From a virus, in IMG/VR virus record IMGVR_UViG_3300030103_000123, positions 1 through 29,538 of that record: a stretch of DNA of 29,538 nt. One strand, given 5' to 3'. Made by a program: the position numbers and the translations under genes. The notes beneath the pieces were generated by a model that was given only the letters and a program-made list of their open reading frames with translations, searched no databases and had not been told where the DNA came from. Within the stretch, counting starts at the first letter, position 1; each line of letters opens with the position of its first letter. Positions 28,105 to 29,538 of the stretch are shown piece after piece.

Positions 28105-29538
28105 ATGGCATTAATTTTATCAGATAGAGTAAAAGAAACGACTACTACTACTGGCACAGGCACGTATACGCTTGGTGGTGCAGTTGTAGGTTTTGAGTCT
28201 TTTGCTTCTATAGGTAATTCAAATACAACTTATTATTGTTGTACAAATGGTACAGACTTTGAAGTAGGTATAGGTACTTACACATCAAGTGGTACAACTT
28301 TAGCTCGTACAACTATATTGCAATCAAGTAACAGTGACAGTGCAGTAAATTGGTCTGTAGGCACAAAAGAAATATTTTGTACTCTTCCTGCAGAAAAAGT
28401 AGTAGTTGAAGATGCAAGTAATAATATCAACGGAACTTTTGTTGGTAATATCACAGGTAACGTAACAGGTAACGCAAGTGGAACTGCTGCTACAGTTACA
28501 GGTGCAGCTCAAACAAACATTACATCTTTAGGTACACTTACAACATTAACAGTAGATGACATCACTATTAATAGTAGCACTATATCTGATAGTGGCGATA
28601 TGTTATTAGATGTAGGAGGGGATTTGTTACTTGATGCAGCAGGTAACGACATTAGGTTAAAAGCTGATGGAACTGAGTTTGGCAGGTTAAGTAACAGTAG
28701 TTCAGATTTTGTAATAAGAAGTTCTGTTGCAGATAAGGATATAATACTTAGGGGTGTTGACGGAAGTAGTGCTATTGATGCTTTAACTTTTGATATGTCT
28801 AATGCAGGAGCAGCAACATTTAACCATGATGTAACAGCAAATGGAAATATTCTTGCTGAAGATGGGTATGTAGGGTTTGGAGATCAAAGTGGTGATAACT
28901 GGGGTAAAGTAGAATATGTATCAGGTAACCCTACTGATTTTACATCAGAATTTGGTAATGCAGTTGCTTTAGATAATGAGCAAGGTAGCACTAATCAACA
29001 ATTATATGTGTTTGATACGAGACCTAATAATAGCACAAGTCACGATATAACACTTGCTTGCCCAACACCTTCTGCTGCTAGAACAGTTACATTACCTGAT
29101 GCTACAGGAACAGTATTAGTAGATGATGGTAGTGGTAATGTAACAATAAGTGGCAACTTAACTGTTAGTGGAACAACAACTACTGTTAATAGTTCTACAT
29201 TAAGTGTTCAAGACCCTCTTATAATTTTAGCAAATAATAATAATTCTTCAGATGTTGTAGACATAGGTTTTTATGGATTGTATGACACAAGTGGTAGCCA
29301 AGATTTATATGCAGGTTTATTTAGAGATGCAAGCGACAGTGGCAAGTTTAAGTTATTTAAAGATTTACAAGTAGAACCTACAACTACAGTTAACACTGGT
29401 GGCACTGGTTATGCAGTAGGAACATTAGTTGCTAATCTTGAAGGCAATGTTACTGGTACAATACAAACTGCTTCACAATCAAATATTACATCTTTAGGTA
29501 CGCTTACTGGATTAACAATAGATGGTGATGCAACATTT
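28105..29538 (+). CDS. Tail fibre / adhesin-type protein, truncated by window edge
   Basis: The frame is open for 478 codons and runs off the right edge. It starts MALILSDRVKETTTTTGTGT, an N-terminal attachment domain often seen in marine phage fibres. Repeats follow: GNITGNVTGNASGTAATVTG plus NITSLGTLTTLTVDD at about 114-155, again as GNVTG plus NITSLGTLTGLTIDG at about 447-475. Between them lie beta-helix-like stretches rich in Ser, Thr, Asn and Gly. Likely the host-recognition fibre. Confidence 0.8.
   Translation, partial: MALILSDRVKETTTTTGTGTYTLGGAVVGFESFASIGNSNTTYYCCTNGTDFEVGIGTYTSSGTTLARTTILQSSNSDSAVNWSVGTKEIFCTLPAEKVVVEDASNNINGTFVGNITGNVTGNASGTAATVTGAAQTNITSLGTLTTLTVDDITINSSTISDSGDMLLDVGGDLLLDAAGNDIRLKADGTEFGRLSNSSSDFVIRSSVADKDIILRGVDGSSAIDALTFDMSNAGAATFNHDVTANGNILAEDGYVGFGDQSGDNWGKVEYVSGNPTDFTSEFGNAVALDNEQGSTNQQLYVFDTRPNNSTSHDITLACPTPSAARTVTLPDATGTVLVDDGSGNVTISGNLTVSGTTTTVNSSTLSVQDPLIILANNNNSSDVVDIGFYGLYDTSGSQDLYAGLFRDASDSGKFKLFKDLQVEPTTTVNTGGTGYAVGTLVANLEGNVTGTIQTASQSNITSLGTLTGLTIDGDATF

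Overview
This window is part of the genome of a tailed double-stranded DNA phage, most probably a marine, podovirus-like phage of a proteobacterium. The evidence is a packed two-arm layout, a P22-like head module (large portal, scaffold, coat), a T7-like replication set (DNA polymerase, nuclease, helicase, primase), and many short families that I recognise from marine environmental phages (DUF6321-like, DUF5872-like, terminase-adjacent and KGG-type proteins). The DNA is visibly AT-rich. Shine-Dalgarno sites of the AGGAG type are common, which argues against a Bacteroidetes host. The host cannot be named from the sequence. The window is cut at both ends: the DNA polymerase runs off the left edge and a tail-fibre gene runs off the right edge.

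Left arm (about 1-11,480, all minus strand, transcribed leftward). Reading with transcription, there is first a series of small unknown genes (11.5-7.3 kb) that includes zinc-ribbon, membrane and GP88-family proteins. A DNA cytosine-5 methyltransferase, a small membrane protein, a DUF932 protein and a tyrosine integrase follow. The arm ends with primase, DnaB-like helicase, a PD-(D/E)XK nuclease and DNA polymerase. Most neighbours overlap by ATGA, TAATG or GTGA, so the arm reads as one or a few long operons. The integrase suggests a temperate or formerly temperate lifestyle.

Control region (11,481-12,279). About 800 bases without a credible gene separate the arms. It holds four leftward elements that match the sigma-54 (RpoN) -24/-12 promoter consensus, with a fifth at 10,504. 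It also holds copies of a 15-bp semi-palindrome that recurs eight times between 8.46 and 11.87 kb, two TGTCAA-N4-TTGACA inverted repeats 40 bp apart, and a GCCTAAT/ATTAGGC palindrome. Paired AACATT-N3-AATGTT sites, a 22-bp tandem repeat and a candidate rightward sigma-70 promoter complete it. This cluster is the most unusual part of the window.

Right arm (12,280-29,538, all plus strand). It opens with small, very basic proteins, then an HNH-like protein, a Cys-rich peptide and a lysis group (holin-like protein, T4-type lysozyme with Cys in place of the second catalytic Asp). Packaging and head genes follow: terminase small subunit, a conserved HTH-like protein, terminase large subunit, portal, a small connector-region protein, a large protein with an HExxH LPD23-like domain, a conserved virion protein and the scaffold. 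The coat gene has its own strong sigma-70 promoter and a roughly 200-nt structured leader. After it come a decoration-type protein, a strong intrinsic terminator, another structural protein and the start of a repetitive tail fibre.
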